Shown: piece after piece, positions 9,071 through 19,305 of the stretch | Numbering within the stretch: the first letter of the stretch is position 1 | Layout of the letters: each line of letters begins with the position of its first letter | Assembly: GCF_020539525.1 (NCBI RefSeq) | Contig: NZ_JACDXX010000015.1 | Location: forward strand, 31,584-95,583 | From: Pseudogemmobacter faecipullorum | Lineage (GTDB): Bacteria; Pseudomonadota; Alphaproteobacteria; Rhodobacterales; Rhodobacteraceae | Length of the DNA: 64,000 nt | Reading direction: 5' to 3' | The notes under the pieces: generated by a model | What the model saw: the letters and a program-made list of their open reading frames with translations, nothing else | Told to the model about the DNA's origin: nothing | Databases searched by the model: none | Translations under genes and position numbers: made by a program

Positions 9071-9096
9071 AAGGGGGGACCGGATGGTCCCCCCTT
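9071..9096. terminator. Bidirectional terminator between the cyclo-ligase gene and carB
   Basis: A perfect 11-bp stem AAGGGGGGACC / GGTCCCCCCTT with a GGAT loop, followed on the plus strand by TTCTTT and preceded by an A-rich stretch. It lies between two convergent genes, so it can end transcripts from both sides. Confidence 0.9.
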
Positions 9097-9121
9097 TTCT
9101 TTATCTCATTGCCAGGGCCTC

Positions 9122-12100
9122 TCAGCCCTGCAGGGTGCGCACCCCATAGCCTTCGCTCTTGGCCTTCATCGCCGCCACAGCCGCGACCGAGGCCGCTGCG
9201 GTGGTGTAATAGGGGATCTTATCCATCAGTGCGACGCGGCGGATATCGCGGCTGTCCTGAATCGACTGCGTGCCTTCGGTGGTGTTCATCACCAGCACAA
9301 TCTCGCCGTTTTTCAGGGCATCGACGATATTCGGACGACGCTCATAGGCCTTGTTGATCTCGGTCGCCTCGACACCATTGTCCTTCAACCAGGCGGCCGT
9401 GCCTTTGGTGGCGACAATGGTGAAGCCCATAGCGATCAGATCGCGGGCAGCATCCGCCAGAGCGGCGCTCTTGTCGGCATCTTTGACCGACAGGAAGACT
9501 TTGCCGGTTTCCGGCAGCACCATACCTGCACCCATCTGCGCCTTGAGGAAGGCGAGGGCGAAGCTGCGGTCCCAGCCCATAACCTCGCCGGTCGAGCGCA
9601 TTTCCGGCCCGAGCAGCGGGTCAACACCGGGGAAGCGGGCGAAGGGCAGCACTGCCTCTTTGACCGAATACCAAGGGGTGATCGGATTGGCGAGCGTATT
9701 GGGATCGGCCAGCGGCAGATCGCTGTCCGGCCCGGTATCTGCGGCATATTCTGCGCGCAGCGGGAAGGCTTCCATCTTCTCACCGGCCATCAGGCGCGCG
9801 GCAATCGAGGCAATCGCCGAATCGGTGGCTTTGGCGACGAAAGGCACGGTACGCGAGGCGCGCGGGTTGACTTCGAGCACATAGATCTCGCCGTCCTTGA
9901 TCGCGAACTGCACGTTCATCAGGCCAACGACATTCAGCGCCCGCGCCATCTGCACGGTCTGACGCTTCAGCTCTTCGACGGTTTCCGCCGAGAGCGAATG
10001 CGGCGGCAGGCAGCAGGCGCTGTCGCCCGAATGCACACCGGCTTCCTCGATATGCTCCATAATGCCCGCAACATGGACATTCTCGCCATCCGACAAAGCA
10101 TCGACGTCAACTTCGATCGCCCCGGTCAGATAGCTGTCGAGCAGCACCGGGCTGTCGCCCGAAACCTGCACTGCGGTGGTGATATAGCGCTTGAGCTGCG
10201 CATCATCGCGCACGATTTCCATCGCGCGGCCGCCCAGAACGAAGGAGGGGCGGATCACCAGCGGATAGCCGACGCGCTGTGCAATCTCGAAAGCTTCCTC
10301 GCCCGAGGAGGCGATGCCATTGACCGGCTGTTTCAGGCCCAGATCGTTCAGGAGCTGCTGGAAGCGACCACGGTCTTCGGCCAGATCAATCGCATCCGGC
10401 GTGGTGCCGAGGATCGGGATGCCTTCCTCTTCCAGCGCATTGGCCAGTTTCAGCGGCGTCTGGCCACCGAACTGCACGATCACGCCGTGCAGGGTGCCGT
10501 TTTCCTGCTCGACACGCAGGATTTCCAGCACATGCTCAAGGGTGAGCGGCTCGAAATACAGACGGTCCGAAGTGTCATAATCGGTCGAGACGGTCTCGGG
10601 GTTGCAGTTGACCATGATGGTTTCATAGCCTTGCTCGGTCAGAGCATAGCAGGCATGGCAGCAGCAATAGTCGAATTCGATCCCCTGGCCGATGCGGTTC
10701 GGACCGCCGCCAAGGATGACGACTTTCTTCGCATCGGTGGGGCGCGATTCGCATTCGACATCGCCCATCGCGGGCATTTCATAGGTCGAATACATATAGG
10801 GGGTCTGCGCCTCAAATTCGGCGGCGCAGGTGTCGATGCGCTTGAAGACCGCGGTGACGCCGAGGCTGCGACGCGAGCGGCGCACATCGGCTTCCGGCTG
10901 GCCGGTCAGCTTTGCCAGACGGGCATCGGTGAAGCCCATGATTTTCAGCTGGCGCAGGCCTTCAGCGGTCTGCGGCAGGCCTTTGGCACGCACTTCGGCC
11001 TCGGTATCAATGATCTCGCGGATCCGGGCGAGGAACCAGGGATCGAAGGAGGTGATCGCCTGGATCTCATCATTGCTGAAGCCTTCGCGCATCGCCTGGG
11101 CGATCACGCGCAGACGGTCCGGGGTGGCCTGCGACAGGGCTTTGGAGATCGCCGCTTTATCCGGCGCGCCGGGGATCTCGATCTCGTCAAAGCCGGTCAG
11201 GCCGGTTTCCAGCGAGGCGAGCGCCTTTTGCAGCGATTCGTGGATGGTGCGGCCGATCGCCATAGCCTCGCCCACCGATTTCATCGCGGTGGTCAGCAGC
11301 GGCTCCGAGCCAGGGAATTTCTCGAAAGCGAAACGCGGGATCTTGGTCACGACATAATCGATCGACGGCTCGAAGGAAGCCGGGGTCACGCGGGTGATGT
11401 CATTGTCCAGCTCGTCGAGCGTATAGCCCACCGCCAGCTTGGCCGCGATTTTTGCAATCGGGAAGCCGGTGGCTTTCGAGGCCAGAGCCGAAGAGCGCGA
11501 TACGCGCGGGTTCATCTCGATCACGACCATACGGCCATCGGCGGGGTTGACCGCCCATTGCACGTTCGAGCCGCCGGTTTCGACGCCGATTTCGCGCAGC
11601 ACCGCAATCGAGGCGGTGCGCATGATCTGATATTCTTTGTCGGTCAGCGTCAGGGCAGGGGCAACGGTGATCGAATCGCCGGTATGCACGCCCATCGGAT
11701 CGACGTTCTCAATCGAGCAGACGATGATGGCGTTATCCGCTTTGTCGCGGACCACTTCCATCTCATATTCTTTCCAGCCCAGAAGCGATTCATCGACCAG
11801 AACCTGGGCCACCGGCGAGGCCTCAAGGCCCGAACGGATGAAGCCCTCGTAATCCTCGCGGTTATAGGCAACGCCCCCGCCGGTGCCGCCAAGCGTGAAG
11901 GCGGGACGGATGATCGCGGGCAGGCCGATATGCTCGAGATCCTGCAAAGCCTGGGTGATGCCCGCGGCGATGTCGAATTTGCCATTCGGCAGTTTCGGCG
12001 CGGCAACGATGGTGGCTTTCGGGTTTTCCAGGCCGAGACGATCCATCGCCTCGCGGAACAATTTGCGGTCTTCAGCCATTTCAATGGCTTCGCGCCTGGC

Positions 12101-12451
12101 GCCGATCAGTTCGACATTGAACTTATCAAGGACGCCCATATCGGCAAGTGCCAGCGCGGTGTTCAGACCGGTCTGGCCGCCCATGGTCGGCAGGATCGCA
12201 TCGGGACGTTCTTTCTCGATGATCTTGGCAACGACTTCCGGGGTGATCGGCTCGATATAAGTGGCATCGGCCAGACCGGGATCGGTCATGATCGTTGCCG
12301 GGTTCGAGTTAACAAGGATAACCCGGTATCCTTCTTCGCGCAGGGCCTTGCAGGCCTGGGCGCCGGAATAGTCAAATTCACAGGCCTGACCGATAACAAT
12401 TGGCCCTGCACCGATAATCATGATCGAGTGGATATCTGTCCGCTTCGGCAT
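9122..12451 (-). CDS. carB: Carbamoyl-phosphate synthase large subunit
   Basis: Makes carbamoyl phosphate from bicarbonate, glutamine-derived ammonia and two ATP, for arginine and pyrimidines. The 1109-residue protein begins [19 protein letters not shown] and contains the two homologous ATP-grasp halves (first about residues 1-400, second about 560-950, beginning [20 protein letters not shown]) plus a C-terminal allosteric MGS-like domain (about 960-1109, [20 protein letters not shown]). Length is normal. carA is not next to it in this window. It is convergent with the 5-formyl-THF cyclo-ligase gene across a strong terminator. Confidence 0.97.
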   Translation of the reverse strand: MPKRTDIHSIMIIGAGPIVIGQACEFDYSGAQACKALREEGYRVILVNSNPATIMTDPGLADATYIEPITPEVVAKIIEKERPDAILPTMGGQTGLNTALALADMGVLDKFNVELIGARREAIEMAEDRKLFREAMDRLGLENPKATIVAAPKLPNGKFDIAAGITQALQDLEHIGLPAIIRPAFTLGGTGGGVAYNREDYEGFIRSGLEASPVAQVLVDESLLGWKEYEMEVVRDKADNAIIVCSIENVDPMGVHTGDSITVAPALTLTDKEYQIMRTASIAVLREIGVETGGSNVQWAVNPADGRMVVIEMNPRVSRSSALASKATGFPIAKIAAKLAVGYTLDELDNDITRVTPASFEPSIDYVVTKIPRFAFEKFPGSEPLLTTAMKSVGEAMAIGRTIHESLQKALASLETGLTGFDEIEIPGAPDKAAISKALSQATPDRLRVIAQAMREGFSNDEIQAITSFDPWFLARIREIIDTEAEVRAKGLPQTAEGLRQLKIMGFTDARLAKLTGQPEADVRRSRRSLGVTAVFKRIDTCAAEFEAQTPYMYSTYEMPAMGDVECESRPTDAKKVVILGGGPNRIGQGIEFDYCCCHACYALTEQGYETIMVNCNPETVSTDYDTSDRLYFEPLTLEHVLEILRVEQENGTLHGVIVQFGGQTPLKLANALEEEGIPILGTTPDAIDLAEDRGRFQQLLNDLGLKQPVNGIASSGEEAFEIAQRVGYPLVIRPSFVLGGRAMEIVRDDAQLKRYITTAVQVSGDSPVLLDSYLTGAIEVDVDALSDGENVHVAGIMEHIEEAGVHSGDSACCLPPHSLSAETVEELKRQTVQMARALNVVGLMNVQFAIKDGEIYVLEVNPRASRTVPFVAKATDSAIASIAARLMAGEKMEAFPLRAEYAADTGPDSDLPLADPNTLANPITPWYSVKEAVLPFARFPGVDPLLGPEMRSTGEVMGWDRSFALAFLKAQMGAGMVLPETGKVFLSVKDADKSAALADAARDLIAMGFTIVATKGTAAWLKDNGVEATEINKAYERRPNIVDALKNGEIVLVMNTTEGTQSIQDSRDIRRVALMDKIPYYTTAAASVAAVAAMKAKSEGYGVRTLQG

Positions 12452-12726
12452 GTCGGTGACCCCTGGCTGTGCGTAAATCGTCGCGGGTTATAGGCCAGAG
12501 GCTCGGGGGCGCAAGAGGCAAAAACCCGGCCGCGCCGCCTCATCTCGTCGCAAGGGGGGCTTGCGGCCCGGGCGTGGCGGATTTTTGCGTCCCGATCTGC
12601 GCCCCGGCCCGTGCTTCGGCCTGTACTCCGGGCAGGGTTTCAGCCCGGGGGCTTTCGGGAAAATTTACAGGCAGCGCTCCGACAGGCTGGCGCGAGGCGA
12701 GACCAGGGTCTATTCCTGCTGGGAAT

Positions 12727-13893
12727 ATGATTTCAGATGCACAGATCCTTGTCGAGCACGGGCCGGACGGTGGCAGCACCGAAAGCGCGCCGGTTTTATT
12801 CAAAGGCGCACGGGAGGTTATTCTCGTGCGCCGCGCCGAAGATCTGGCCCCGGCGCTGGAGCGGGCTGAGGCCCTGCGCGGTCAGGGCCTCTGGCTGGCG
12901 GGCTATATTGCCTATGAGGCGGGCTATCTGAGCGAAGAGCGGCTCTTGCCGCTTTTGCCCGCCGGTCATGGCCCGCTGCTGCAGATGGGCGTGTTTGACG
13001 GCCCGCGTGACGCGGCGCCCCTGCTGGCGCAGATGGCAGAAGCGGCTGCCGCGACCAGGATCAGCGAGCCGGTGCCGCTGGTGGCGCAGAGCGGATATGA
13101 CGCGGCAATGGCCCAGGTGCTGGCCTATATCGCCGCCGGGGATTGCTATCAGGTCAATCTGACCTTCCCGCTGCAGGCGCGCCTGCTTTCGGGTACGGCG
13201 GCCGGGCTTTATGGCAGGCTGCGCCGTTCAGGTCCGGTCGGGCATGGGGCCTTTGTCGATCTGGGGCGGGGGCCGGTGGTGGTCTCGCGCAGCCCCGAGC
13301 TGTTTTTCCGCCTCGACGCCGCTGGCAAAATCACCACCAGGCCGATGAAGGGCACTCGTCCGCGCGATGCTGATCCGGCGCGCGATGCTGCCCTGGCGGC
13401 GGATCTGCAGGCCAGCCCCAAGGACCGGGCCGAAAATCTGATGATCGTTGATCTTTTGCGCAATGATATCAGCCGCCTCTCAGAGGTGGGCAGCGTGAAG
13501 ACCCCGGCGCTTTACGCGATTGAGCATTATGCGACGGTGCATCAGATGGTCTCGCAGGTCGAAGGCCAGCTCAGCGCGCCCGCCAGCCTGCCCGATCTGA
13601 TTGCCGCGCTGTTCCCCTGTGGCTCGGTCACCGGCGCGCCGAAGATCCGCGCCATGCAGATCATCCGCGAGCTCGAGCCGCATCCGCGCGGCGTCTATTG
13701 CGGCGCGATCGGCTGGATGGCCCCGGATGGCCGCGCCGATTTCTCGGTGGCGATCCGCACCCTGTCGCTTGCGGGCGAACAGATCGTGATGAATGTCGGC
13801 GGTGGTGTGGTGCATGGCTCAACCGCCCATGGGGAATGGGAGGAGGCTTTGTGGAAAGCACGCTTCGTCAGGGCGGCGCTCGGCCAGGCCTGA
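12727..13893 (+). CDS. pabB: Aminodeoxychorismate synthase component I
   Basis: Chorismate-utilising enzyme that aminates chorismate to 4-amino-4-deoxychorismate for p-aminobenzoate and folate. The 388-residue protein has the chorismate-binding core with AAGDCYQVNLTFPL, the PabB-type lysine in TTRPMKGTRPR, NLMIVDLLRNDISR and CGSVTGAPKIRAMQ. Anthranilate synthases lack that Lys-Gly-Thr, which supports PabB over TrpE. The frame is open upstream to 12469, but the ATG at 12727 gives normal length. It overlaps the following lyase gene by 43 bp. The glutaminase partner pabA is not in view. Confidence 0.92.
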   Translation: MISDAQILVEHGPDGGSTESAPVLFKGAREVILVRRAEDLAPALERAEALRGQGLWLAGYIAYEAGYLSEERLLPLLPAGHGPLLQMGVFDGPRDAAPLLAQMAEAAAATRISEPVPLVAQSGYDAAMAQVLAYIAAGDCYQVNLTFPLQARLLSGTAAGLYGRLRRSGPVGHGAFVDLGRGPVVVSRSPELFFRLDAAGKITTRPMKGTRPRDADPARDAALAADLQASPKDRAENLMIVDLLRNDISRLSEVGSVKTPALYAIEHYATVHQMVSQVEGQLSAPASLPDLIAALFPCGSVTGAPKIRAMQIIRELEPHPRGVYCGAIGWMAPDGRADFSVAIRTLSLAGEQIVMNVGGGVVHGSTAHGEWEEALWKARFVRAALGQA

Positions 13894-14468
13894 TCCTGAT
13901 CGAGACGATATACTGGGACGGCCGCGCCGCGCCGCGCTGGCCGCTGCATGCGGCAAGGCTGCGCCGCAGTGCGCTTTCGCTGGGCTGGGCCGAACCGCGT
14001 CCGGATGCGCCGCAGGGGCCGGATCATCCGGCGCGGCTGCGGCTGACGCTGAACCGGGCGGGCGAGCTGCGCCTTGAGCTGCATCCCCTGCCGCCGGGCA
14101 AGACTGAATGGCGGATCGGCCTCGCCGCTGAGCGGCTTTCCTCTGCTGATCCCTGGCTTTCTGTCAAATCCAGCAACCGCAGGCTCCATGACCAGGCCCG
14201 GGCTGCTCTGCCGCCGGATCTCGATGAGCTGATCTTTCTCAATGAACGTGGTGAGCTGGCCGAGGGCACGATCACCAGCCTGTTCTTTGACCGCGGCGCG
14301 GGGATGCGCACGCCGCCGCTCAGTTCAGGGGCCTTGCCGGGCGTGCTGCGCGCAGAATTAAACTGCCCGGAGGAGGTCCTCCGGGCTGAAGATCTGCCGC
14401 TGCTGCGGCGCCTTTGGGTGGGCAATGCCCTGCGCGGGCTGATTCCGGCGGTTTTTACCGCCGGCTAA
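13851..14468 (+). CDS. Aminotransferase class IV, probable 4-amino-4-deoxychorismate lyase (PabC-like)
   Basis: A 206-residue fold-type IV PLP protein. In the PabB-PabC pair it would cleave aminodeoxychorismate to p-aminobenzoate plus pyruvate. The chosen GTG start at 13851 follows an AGGAGG four bases away (13841-13846), inside the end of pabB, and the protein then reads ESTLRQGG and LIETIYWDGRAAPRW. The probable PLP lysine is in SVKSSNRR; NERGELAEGTITSLFF is the family's conserved strand-turn. It is shorter and more divergent than E. coli PabC, so specificity is inferred from the tight coupling with pabB. It ends 4 bp before the convergent trpA stop. Confidence 0.8.
   Translation: MESTLRQGGARPGLILIETIYWDGRAAPRWPLHAARLRRSALSLGWAEPRPDAPQGPDHPARLRLTLNRAGELRLELHPLPPGKTEWRIGLAAERLSSADPWLSVKSSNRRLHDQARAALPPDLDELIFLNERGELAEGTITSLFFDRGAGMRTPPLSSGALPGVLRAELNCPEEVLRAEDLPLLRRLWVGNALRGLIPAVFTAG
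14445..14464. terminator. Possible terminator hairpin at the pabC-trpA convergence
   Basis: An 8-bp perfect stem CCGGCGGT / ACCGCCGG with a TTTT loop covers the last codons of the pabC-like gene, just before the convergent trpA stop. It lacks a T-tract, so it may slow rather than end transcription. Confidence 0.4.
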
Positions 14469-14472
14469 GGCC

Positions 14473-15264
14473 TCAGGCCGAATGGGCGCCGCCCGAAAGG
14501 GCTGCCACCTGGGCGAGGATTTCGCCGAGCGGCTTTTTCTCGCCGACGCTTTTGACGATGCTCGAGCCGACCACGCAGCCATCGGCCACGCCCGCCATCA
14601 GCTTTGCGGTTTCAGGCGTATTGATGCCAAAGCCGATCACCACCGGCAGATCGGTTCCGGCCTTGATCGCCGCCACCGCCGGGGCCAGATCGCCCGCCTG
14701 GGGCGTGGCCGAGCCGGTGATGCCGGTGATCGAGACATAATAGACAAAGCCCGAAGTGTTCTGCAGCACCTTGGGCAGGCGCTTTGCATCGGTGGTGGGG
14801 GTGGCAAGGCGGATGAAGTTCAGCCCGGCGGCCTGGGCGGGCAGGCAAAGCTCTTCATCTTCTTCCGGCGGCAGATCGACCACGATCATCCCGTCGACCC
14901 CGGCAGCTTTTGCCTCGCGGATGAAACGCTCAACGCCATGCGAATAGATCGGGTTGTAATAGCCCATCAGCACCACCGGGGTGGTGGCGTCGCCCGAGCG
15001 GAACTCCTGCACCATCTGCAGCACTTTGCTCAGCGTCATGCCAGCTTCCAGCGCGCGCTGGCCCGCGGCCTGGATGGTCGGGCCATCGGCCATCGGATCG
15101 GTGAAGGGAATGCCCAGCTCGATGATATCGACGCCCGCGCCCGGCAGGCCTTTCATCAGCTCCAGCGAGCCCGCCATATCAGGATCCCCGGCCATGATAT
15201 AGGCGACGAAGGCCTTTTTGCCCTCAGCGCGCAGCCGGGCGAAAGTGTCATCGATCCTGGTCAT
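14473..15264 (-). CDS. trpA: Tryptophan synthase alpha chain
   Basis: Cleaves indole-3-glycerol phosphate to indole and glyceraldehyde 3-phosphate; indole is channelled to TrpB. The 263-residue TIM barrel has both catalytic acids at canonical positions, Glu49 in DIIELGIPF and Asp60 in [11 protein letters not shown], and the phosphate-binding GFGINTPE and GCVVGSSIV. The ATG at 15264 (MTRIDDTF) is preferred over the upstream in-frame start at 15321. trpB is not adjacent, so this is a stand-alone copy within the window. It is convergent with the pabC-like gene. Confidence 0.96.
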   Translation of the reverse strand: MTRIDDTFARLRAEGKKAFVAYIMAGDPDMAGSLELMKGLPGAGVDIIELGIPFTDPMADGPTIQAAGQRALEAGMTLSKVLQMVQEFRSGDATTPVVLMGYYNPIYSHGVERFIREAKAAGVDGMIVVDLPPEEDEELCLPAQAAGLNFIRLATPTTDAKRLPKVLQNTSGFVYYVSITGITGSATPQAGDLAPAVAAIKAGTDLPVVIGFGINTPETAKLMAGVADGCVVGSSIVKSVGEKKPLGEILAQVAALSGGAHSA

Positions 15265-15564
15265 GAAAGGCCCCCGTTTCTGTTTCTCAAGCGGTTTGCA
15301 CAAGCGCGCCGGGAAAAGCAATGGCGGCGCGGCGGGCAGGCCGCCGCAAAGGAAAAATTTACCTGTTGCTGCTATAATCGGGCGGAAGAGAGGGGGCTGG
15401 GTGGCTCACGCCCGGGGCCGGGATCGGCAAAGCGGCAGCCGGGCTGAGAAAAGATGTGATTTTCGCGCGGCGCTGGGGATTGAAGCCGGTTTGGGGCCAG
15501 CTTGTTCCTTGATCCGGCCCCGGCCAGCGCCTAAGAGGGCCTTCGCAATCCAGGAGGGCCGGTG

Positions 15565-16662
15565 ATGGGCTTTAAGATGGGTATCGTCGGCCTGCCGAAT
15601 GTCGGCAAATCGACCCTTTTCAACGCGCTGACGAAAACCGCTGCAGCGCAGGCGGCGAATTTCCCGTTCTGCACGATCGAGCCGAATGTCGGCGAGGTCT
15701 CGGTGCCGGATCCTCGTCTGGACCAGCTGGCAGCCATTGCCGGCTCGAAACAGATCATCCCGACGCGGATGACCTTTGTCGATATCGCGGGCCTGGTGCG
15801 CGGCGCCTCGAAAGGCGAGGGTCTTGGTAACCAGTTCCTCGCCAATATCCGCGAATGCGATGCGATTGCCCATGTGCTGCGCTGCTTTGAGGATGGCGAT
15901 ATCACCCATGTCGAGGGCCGGATTGACCCGGTCGCCGATGCCGAGACCATCGAGACCGAGCTGATGCTTGCCGATCTCGAAAGCCTTGAGCGCCGCCGTG
16001 CCAACCTCGCACGCAAGATGAAATCGGGCGATAAGGAAGCGGCGGACCAGGATCGCCTGCTGGCCCAGGCCCAGGCCGCGCTCGAGGCCGGTCAGCCGGC
16101 CCGCACCGTTCAGGTGGCAGCCGATGACCGTCGCGCCTGGGATCTGCTGCAGCTCCTGACCGCCAAGCCGGTGCTCTATGTCTGCAATGTCGAAGAGGCA
16201 AAAGCCGGCGAGGGCAACAGTCAGTCCGCGCGCGTCGCCGAAATGGCTGCGCGTCAGGGCGCGGCTTCGGTGGTGATCTCGGCGCGGATCGAGGAAGAGC
16301 TGGCGCAGCTGCCCGATGAGGATGCCGCGATCTTCCTTGAGGAGATGGGGCTGAGTGAGGCCGGGCTGAATCGCCTGATCCGTGCGGGCTATCAGCTGCT
16401 GGGTCTGCGCACCTATTTCACCGTCGGTCCGAAAGAGGCCCGCGCCTGGACGATCACCGCAGGCATGCTGGCGCCGCAGGCCGCCGGGGTGATCCATGGT
16501 GATTTTGAGAAAGGCTTCATCCGCGCCGAAACCGTGGCCTTTGCCGATTACATCGCCGGCAACGGCGAGGCGGGCGCGAAAGAGGCCGGGAAATTCCGTG
16601 TCGAAGGAAAGACTTACGAAGTCAAAGACGGCGACGTGCTGCATTTCCTGTTCAGCGGCTGA
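15565..16662 (+). CDS. ychF: Ribosome-associated GTPase-family ATPase YchF
   Basis: Universally conserved Obg-family protein that prefers ATP, linked to ribosome function and redox stress responses. The 365-residue protein has the P-loop [14 protein letters not shown] near the N-terminus, the G2 region [12 protein letters not shown], the G3 [17 protein letters not shown], the altered G4 NVEE (explaining ATP preference in this family), and a C-terminal TGS-like domain ([17 protein letters not shown] onward). AGGAGG at 15552-15557 lies seven bases before the ATG at 15565, preferred over the GTG at 15562. The 300 bp upstream, back to trpA, shows no gene. Confidence 0.96.
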   Translation: MGFKMGIVGLPNVGKSTLFNALTKTAAAQAANFPFCTIEPNVGEVSVPDPRLDQLAAIAGSKQIIPTRMTFVDIAGLVRGASKGEGLGNQFLANIRECDAIAHVLRCFEDGDITHVEGRIDPVADAETIETELMLADLESLERRRANLARKMKSGDKEAADQDRLLAQAQAALEAGQPARTVQVAADDRRAWDLLQLLTAKPVLYVCNVEEAKAGEGNSQSARVAEMAARQGAASVVISARIEEELAQLPDEDAAIFLEEMGLSEAGLNRLIRAGYQLLGLRTYFTVGPKEARAWTITAGMLAPQAAGVIHGDFEKGFIRAETVAFADYIAGNGEAGAKEAGKFRVEGKTYEVKDGDVLHFLFSG

Positions 16663-16693
16663 TCTGCCATCCCCTGCCTCAGACCAGACTTTC

Positions 16694-16725
16694 AGGGCGT
16701 CCCATCGCGGGGCGCCCTTTGTTTT
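16694..16725 (+). terminator. Rho-independent terminator after ychF
   Basis: A 10-bp stem AGGGCGTCCC / GGGGCGCCCT (one G-T pair) with an ATCGC loop is followed by TTGTTTT, 30 bp after the stop codon. Confidence 0.88.
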
Positions 16726-16780
16726 AAGGGATTTTGATCAGCTCAGCGATGCCGAAGTGAATTTATCAACTTTACTTTCC

Positions 16781-16795
16781 TGACTAAACTTGTCA
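16781..16795. promoter_or_regulatory. Iron-Rhodo-box (TGA-N9-TCA) upstream of bfd
   Basis: The 15-mer TGACTAAACTTGTCA matches the TGA-N9-TCA Iron-Rhodo-box described for iron-responsive genes in Rhodobacteraceae. It lies in an AT-rich stretch (about 16738-16800) 125 bp upstream of bfd, an iron-storage partner gene. The match is seen; binding by an iron regulator is inferred. Confidence 0.6.
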
Positions 16796-16919
16796 TCCAT
16801 GGGCGGTCCGCAAGAGCTGTGTCTCCCCCCCTGTGAGTGCCGAGAATGACCGGAACGCGCTTTCTCTGTTTTGCTGTTTCGCCCCTGATCCTGTCTGCTT
16901 CGCGCGGGGGGCTCGGGCA

Positions 16920-17177
16920 ATGATCGTCTGCTCCTGTATGAATATTGCCGATCAGGATATCCGCGCGGCGGTGGACTGGATGCGCGCCTCTGACCCTTCG
17001 ACCATCATCACCCCGGGCAAGATTTATCATGCTCTGGGCAAGAAGGCAGATTGCGGCGGCTGCATGCCGCTGTTTCTCGACACCATGCGCAGCTGTGCCA
17101 GCTTTGGCGTGGCGGGCGAGCCGGCCCGGCCTGCAGTGCCGATGCTGAAACAGATGCGCGCCAGACGCTTTAAATAA
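16920..17177 (+). CDS. bfd: Bacterioferritin-associated ferredoxin
   Basis: An 85-residue [2Fe-2S] protein that reduces the ferric core of bacterioferritin to release iron. The four cluster ligands are visible: C4-x-C6 at the N-terminus (MIVCSCMN) and C45-GG-C48 (KKADCGGC). The ATG at 16920 is chosen because Bfd proteins begin MIVC; the open frame to 16833 adds an unrelated Cys/Phe-rich stretch. The C-terminal tail after about residue 60 is longer and more basic than in E. coli Bfd. It is followed 134 bp later by bfr, with separate operators ahead of each gene. Confidence 0.92.
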   Translation: MIVCSCMNIADQDIRAAVDWMRASDPSTIITPGKIYHALGKKADCGGCMPLFLDTMRSCASFGVAGEPARPAVPMLKQMRARRFK

Positions 17178-17192
17178 GAGCGTTTTCGTCAG

Positions 17193-17211
17193 TTTTAGAA
17201 AGATTCTAAAA
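17193..17211. promoter_or_regulatory. Irr box (iron control element) upstream of bfr
   Basis: A perfect inverted repeat TTTTAGAA-AGA-TTCTAAAA matches the TTTAGAA-N3-TTCTAAA iron control element bound by the haem-responsive regulator Irr in alphaproteobacteria. It sits 100 bp upstream of the bfr start. Irr is known to repress bfr-type storage genes under iron limitation; that role is inferred here. Confidence 0.75.
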
Positions 17212-17311
17212 TAATCTCCGCGCCTGGTTTACAGCCGCGATCTGTCGTCCTAGGCTCTCTCTATCCGAAGCCGGCAGGGGTTTTACCCTGCGCAACGAAA
17301 CGGGGATTGCC

Positions 17312-17797
17312 ATGAAGGGCGACGCAAAGGTTATCGAGTATCTCAACGCCGGTCTGCGCTCAGAACTGACCGCGGTCAGCCAGTACTGGTTGCATTACCG
17401 CCTGCTGGATGACTGGGGCTATGGCAAGCTGGCCGCCAAAGCCCGCGAGGAATCGATCGAGGAAATGCATCACGCGGATAAGTTTATCACGCGGATCATC
17501 TTCCTTGAGGGCCATCCGAATCTGCAAAAGCTCGACAGTCTGCGCATCGGCCAGAATGTCCGTGAGGTGCTCGATGCCGATCTGGCGGCCGAACATGGCG
17601 CCCGTGACCTTTATATCGAGGCGCGCCGCTATTGTGACGAGGTCGGCGATTTCGTCAGCCGGGCTTTGTTCGACGAGCTGATCGCCGATGAAGAGGGGCA
17701 TATCGACTTCCTCGAAACCCAGATCGACCTCTATGAGCAGCTCGGGGCGCAGAATTACGGTCTGCTCAACGCCTCCCCGGCCAATGAGGCTGGCTAA
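17312..17797 (+). CDS. bfr: Bacterioferritin
   Basis: A 161-residue subunit of the 24-mer haem-containing iron store. All ferroxidase-centre ligands sit at standard positions: Glu18, Glu51, His54, Glu94, Glu127 and His130; Met52 is the inter-subunit haem ligand. Length is normal. It lies behind an Irr box and downstream of bfd, which encodes its reductive iron-release partner. A terminator hairpin follows at 17866. Confidence 0.97.
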   Translation: MKGDAKVIEYLNAGLRSELTAVSQYWLHYRLLDDWGYGKLAAKAREESIEEMHHADKFITRIIFLEGHPNLQKLDSLRIGQNVREVLDADLAAEHGARDLYIEARRYCDEVGDFVSRALFDELIADEEGHIDFLETQIDLYEQLGAQNYGLLNASPANEAG

Positions 17798-17865
17798 GCC
17801 TCAGGGCTGACGGCGCTTCGGGTGTCTCTGCGCGCCCCAGGCTGGCAGGGGCAGACCGAGCCTAT

Positions 17866-17894
17866 AAAGGCCCTTCCGTCGCGAGGGGCCTTTT
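17866..17894 (+). terminator. Rho-independent terminator after bfr
   Basis: An 8-bp stem AAAGGCCC / GGGCCTTT with a GC-rich loop is followed by a T-tract (17891-17894), about 70 bp after the stop codon. Confidence 0.8.
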
Positions 17895-17966
17895 CCCGTT
17901 CCGGCAGGACGGGGCAGGGGCGGAACCGGGATGAAATGAGGGGTCCGGAGCGGGGGGCGCTTATAC

Positions 17967-17986
17967 TTGACAAATATACCTGGTAT
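17967..17986 (+). promoter_or_regulatory. Promoter-like TTGACA with a short inverted repeat upstream of exbB
   Basis: A consensus -35 hexamer TTGACA (17967-17972) is followed at once by an 11-bp inverted repeat ATACC-T-GGTAT (17976-17986) in a local AT-rich patch 205 bp before exbB. A good -10 is not obvious. Because TonB systems are iron-controlled, the repeat may be an operator. The rest of the gap (about 17990-18189) contains no gene and no recognised riboswitch. Confidence 0.35.
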
Positions 17987-18189
17987 TCTTAGACCGATTT
18001 CTGACAGAAGAGGTTGGTATCTGCTGCAGCCCCGGAACATCTATCGCAGAATGTTCTGCAGGGGTCGCGAATAACCGGCAAGCCTGCTCAGGCTCGTGCT
18101 TTGCTCCGGTCAGGCCGCCTTGGGGGAAACCCGGTCGCTGCTCTCTCCTGCCGGAGGGGCGGAATGAAGCAAATGAACTGGTTAAGAAC

Positions 18190-19302
18190 ATGCGTGCGGC
18201 ACTGATCTATCCCTTCCTTCTGACTGGCCTTCTTGCAGGCGGTGCGACCCTGGCCCAGGATAATCCCGATACGGCGCCGCCGGTGGTCTCGACTGAGGCC
18301 CCCGAGCCTTCCGCGCTTCCGGCTGCGGATAGCGGGGCTGCGGCTCCGGTCGTGATCACGGATGCGCCGCCTGCGGTTCCTGCGCCGGATGCGACCGGCC
18401 AGGACCCTTCCGCTTCTGCCCCCGCCGGGGCCGCGCCGGAAACCGCCGCGCCCGCCGAAGCAACGACTGCCCCCGTGAGCGCCGCCGAAACCGGGGAAGC
18501 CGCTCGCCCCGATCACCGCGGGGAGCATGAGCGCGGCCCGGGTCACGGTCGTCGCGGCGGCGGACAGCAGGGGGCCGCTCCGGGCGATGCCTCAGCCGCA
18601 GCACCGGCCCCGCTTGCCGCGCATTCGGTGAAACTGGATGCTTTGTTCTGGGATGCGCACTGGATTGTCCAGGCGGTGATGGTCGGGCTTGCGGTTGCGG
18701 CTTTCGCAGCCCTTGTGATCCTGATCCATAAAATGGTCGAATTCAGCTTTGCCTTTGCAGGCCTGCGCCGCGCGGCAAAGGTGCTGACCAGCGCGAGCGA
18801 TCTGCATATCGCCACTGCGGCGCTGCAGGGCCGTAAGGGGCCGGCCGCTGAGATCATCCGCGCCGCGGATGAAGAGCTGCGCCTGGCCGAGGCCGAGCCG
18901 GATCTGATCCCCGGCACCCGTGAGCGCACCGATGCCGCCGCAGGCCGGATTGAGGCGGGCGCAGCGCAAAAGCTGCGCGCCGGCACCGGCATTCTGGCCT
19001 CGATCGGCTCGCTTGCGCCCTTTGTTGGCCTGTTTGGCACGGTCTTTGGCATTATGAACAGCTTCATCGCGATTGCCGAAACCAAAACAACCAATCTCGC
19101 CGTCGTGGCACCGGGGATTGCCGAGGCGCTGCTGGCCACCGCAATTGGTCTGGCCGCCGCTATTCCGGCGGTGGCGATTTATAATATCTGTACCCGTCGC
19201 CTCGCGACCTATCGCCATCAGCTCAATGACATTGCCGCTGCCGCCGCCCGGTTGCAGAGCCATGCGCTTGACCGGCTGGCCGCTGCCGCAGCGAGGGCCT
19301 GA
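18190..19302 (+). CDS. exbB: TonB-system proton channel subunit ExbB with long periplasmic extension
   Basis: ExbB/ExbD use the proton motive force to energise TonB for outer-membrane uptake of siderophores, haem or cobalamin. The 370-residue protein begins with a signal-like segment ([20 protein letters not shown]), followed by about 120 residues of Ala/Pro/Glu-rich low complexity with a His/Gly/Arg patch near 108-125. The channel follows: TM1 about 159-181, TM2 about 262-288 ([18 protein letters not shown]) and TM3 about 301-325 ([19 protein letters not shown]). The extended periplasmic N-terminus is the alphaproteobacterial form. It is the first gene of exbB-exbD-tonB, with 3 bp before exbD. 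Confidence 0.93.
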   Translation: MRAALIYPFLLTGLLAGGATLAQDNPDTAPPVVSTEAPEPSALPAADSGAAAPVVITDAPPAVPAPDATGQDPSASAPAGAAPETAAPAEATTAPVSAAETGEAARPDHRGEHERGPGHGRRGGGQQGAAPGDASAAAPAPLAAHSVKLDALFWDAHWIVQAVMVGLAVAAFAALVILIHKMVEFSFAFAGLRRAAKVLTSASDLHIATAALQGRKGPAAEIIRAADEELRLAEAEPDLIPGTRERTDAAAGRIEAGAAQKLRAGTGILASIGSLAPFVGLFGTVFGIMNSFIAIAETKTTNLAVVAPGIAEALLATAIGLAAAIPAVAIYNICTRRLATYRHQLNDIAAAAARLQSHALDRLAAAAARA

Positions 19303-19305
19303 GCG

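Noticed and set aside
9998..12493. Long plus-strand open frame (831 codons)
   Set aside because: It is antisense to carB, has His/Arg/Asp-rich composition typical of complementary-strand frames in GC-rich genes, and no family motif.
15406..16644. Minus-strand open frame (412 codons)
   Set aside because: Antisense to ychF, a clear universally conserved gene.
18000..18189. Cobalamin riboswitch upstream of exbB-exbD-tonB
   Set aside because: Looked for because TonB systems can be B12-controlled, but the conserved B12-box and core helices are not present.
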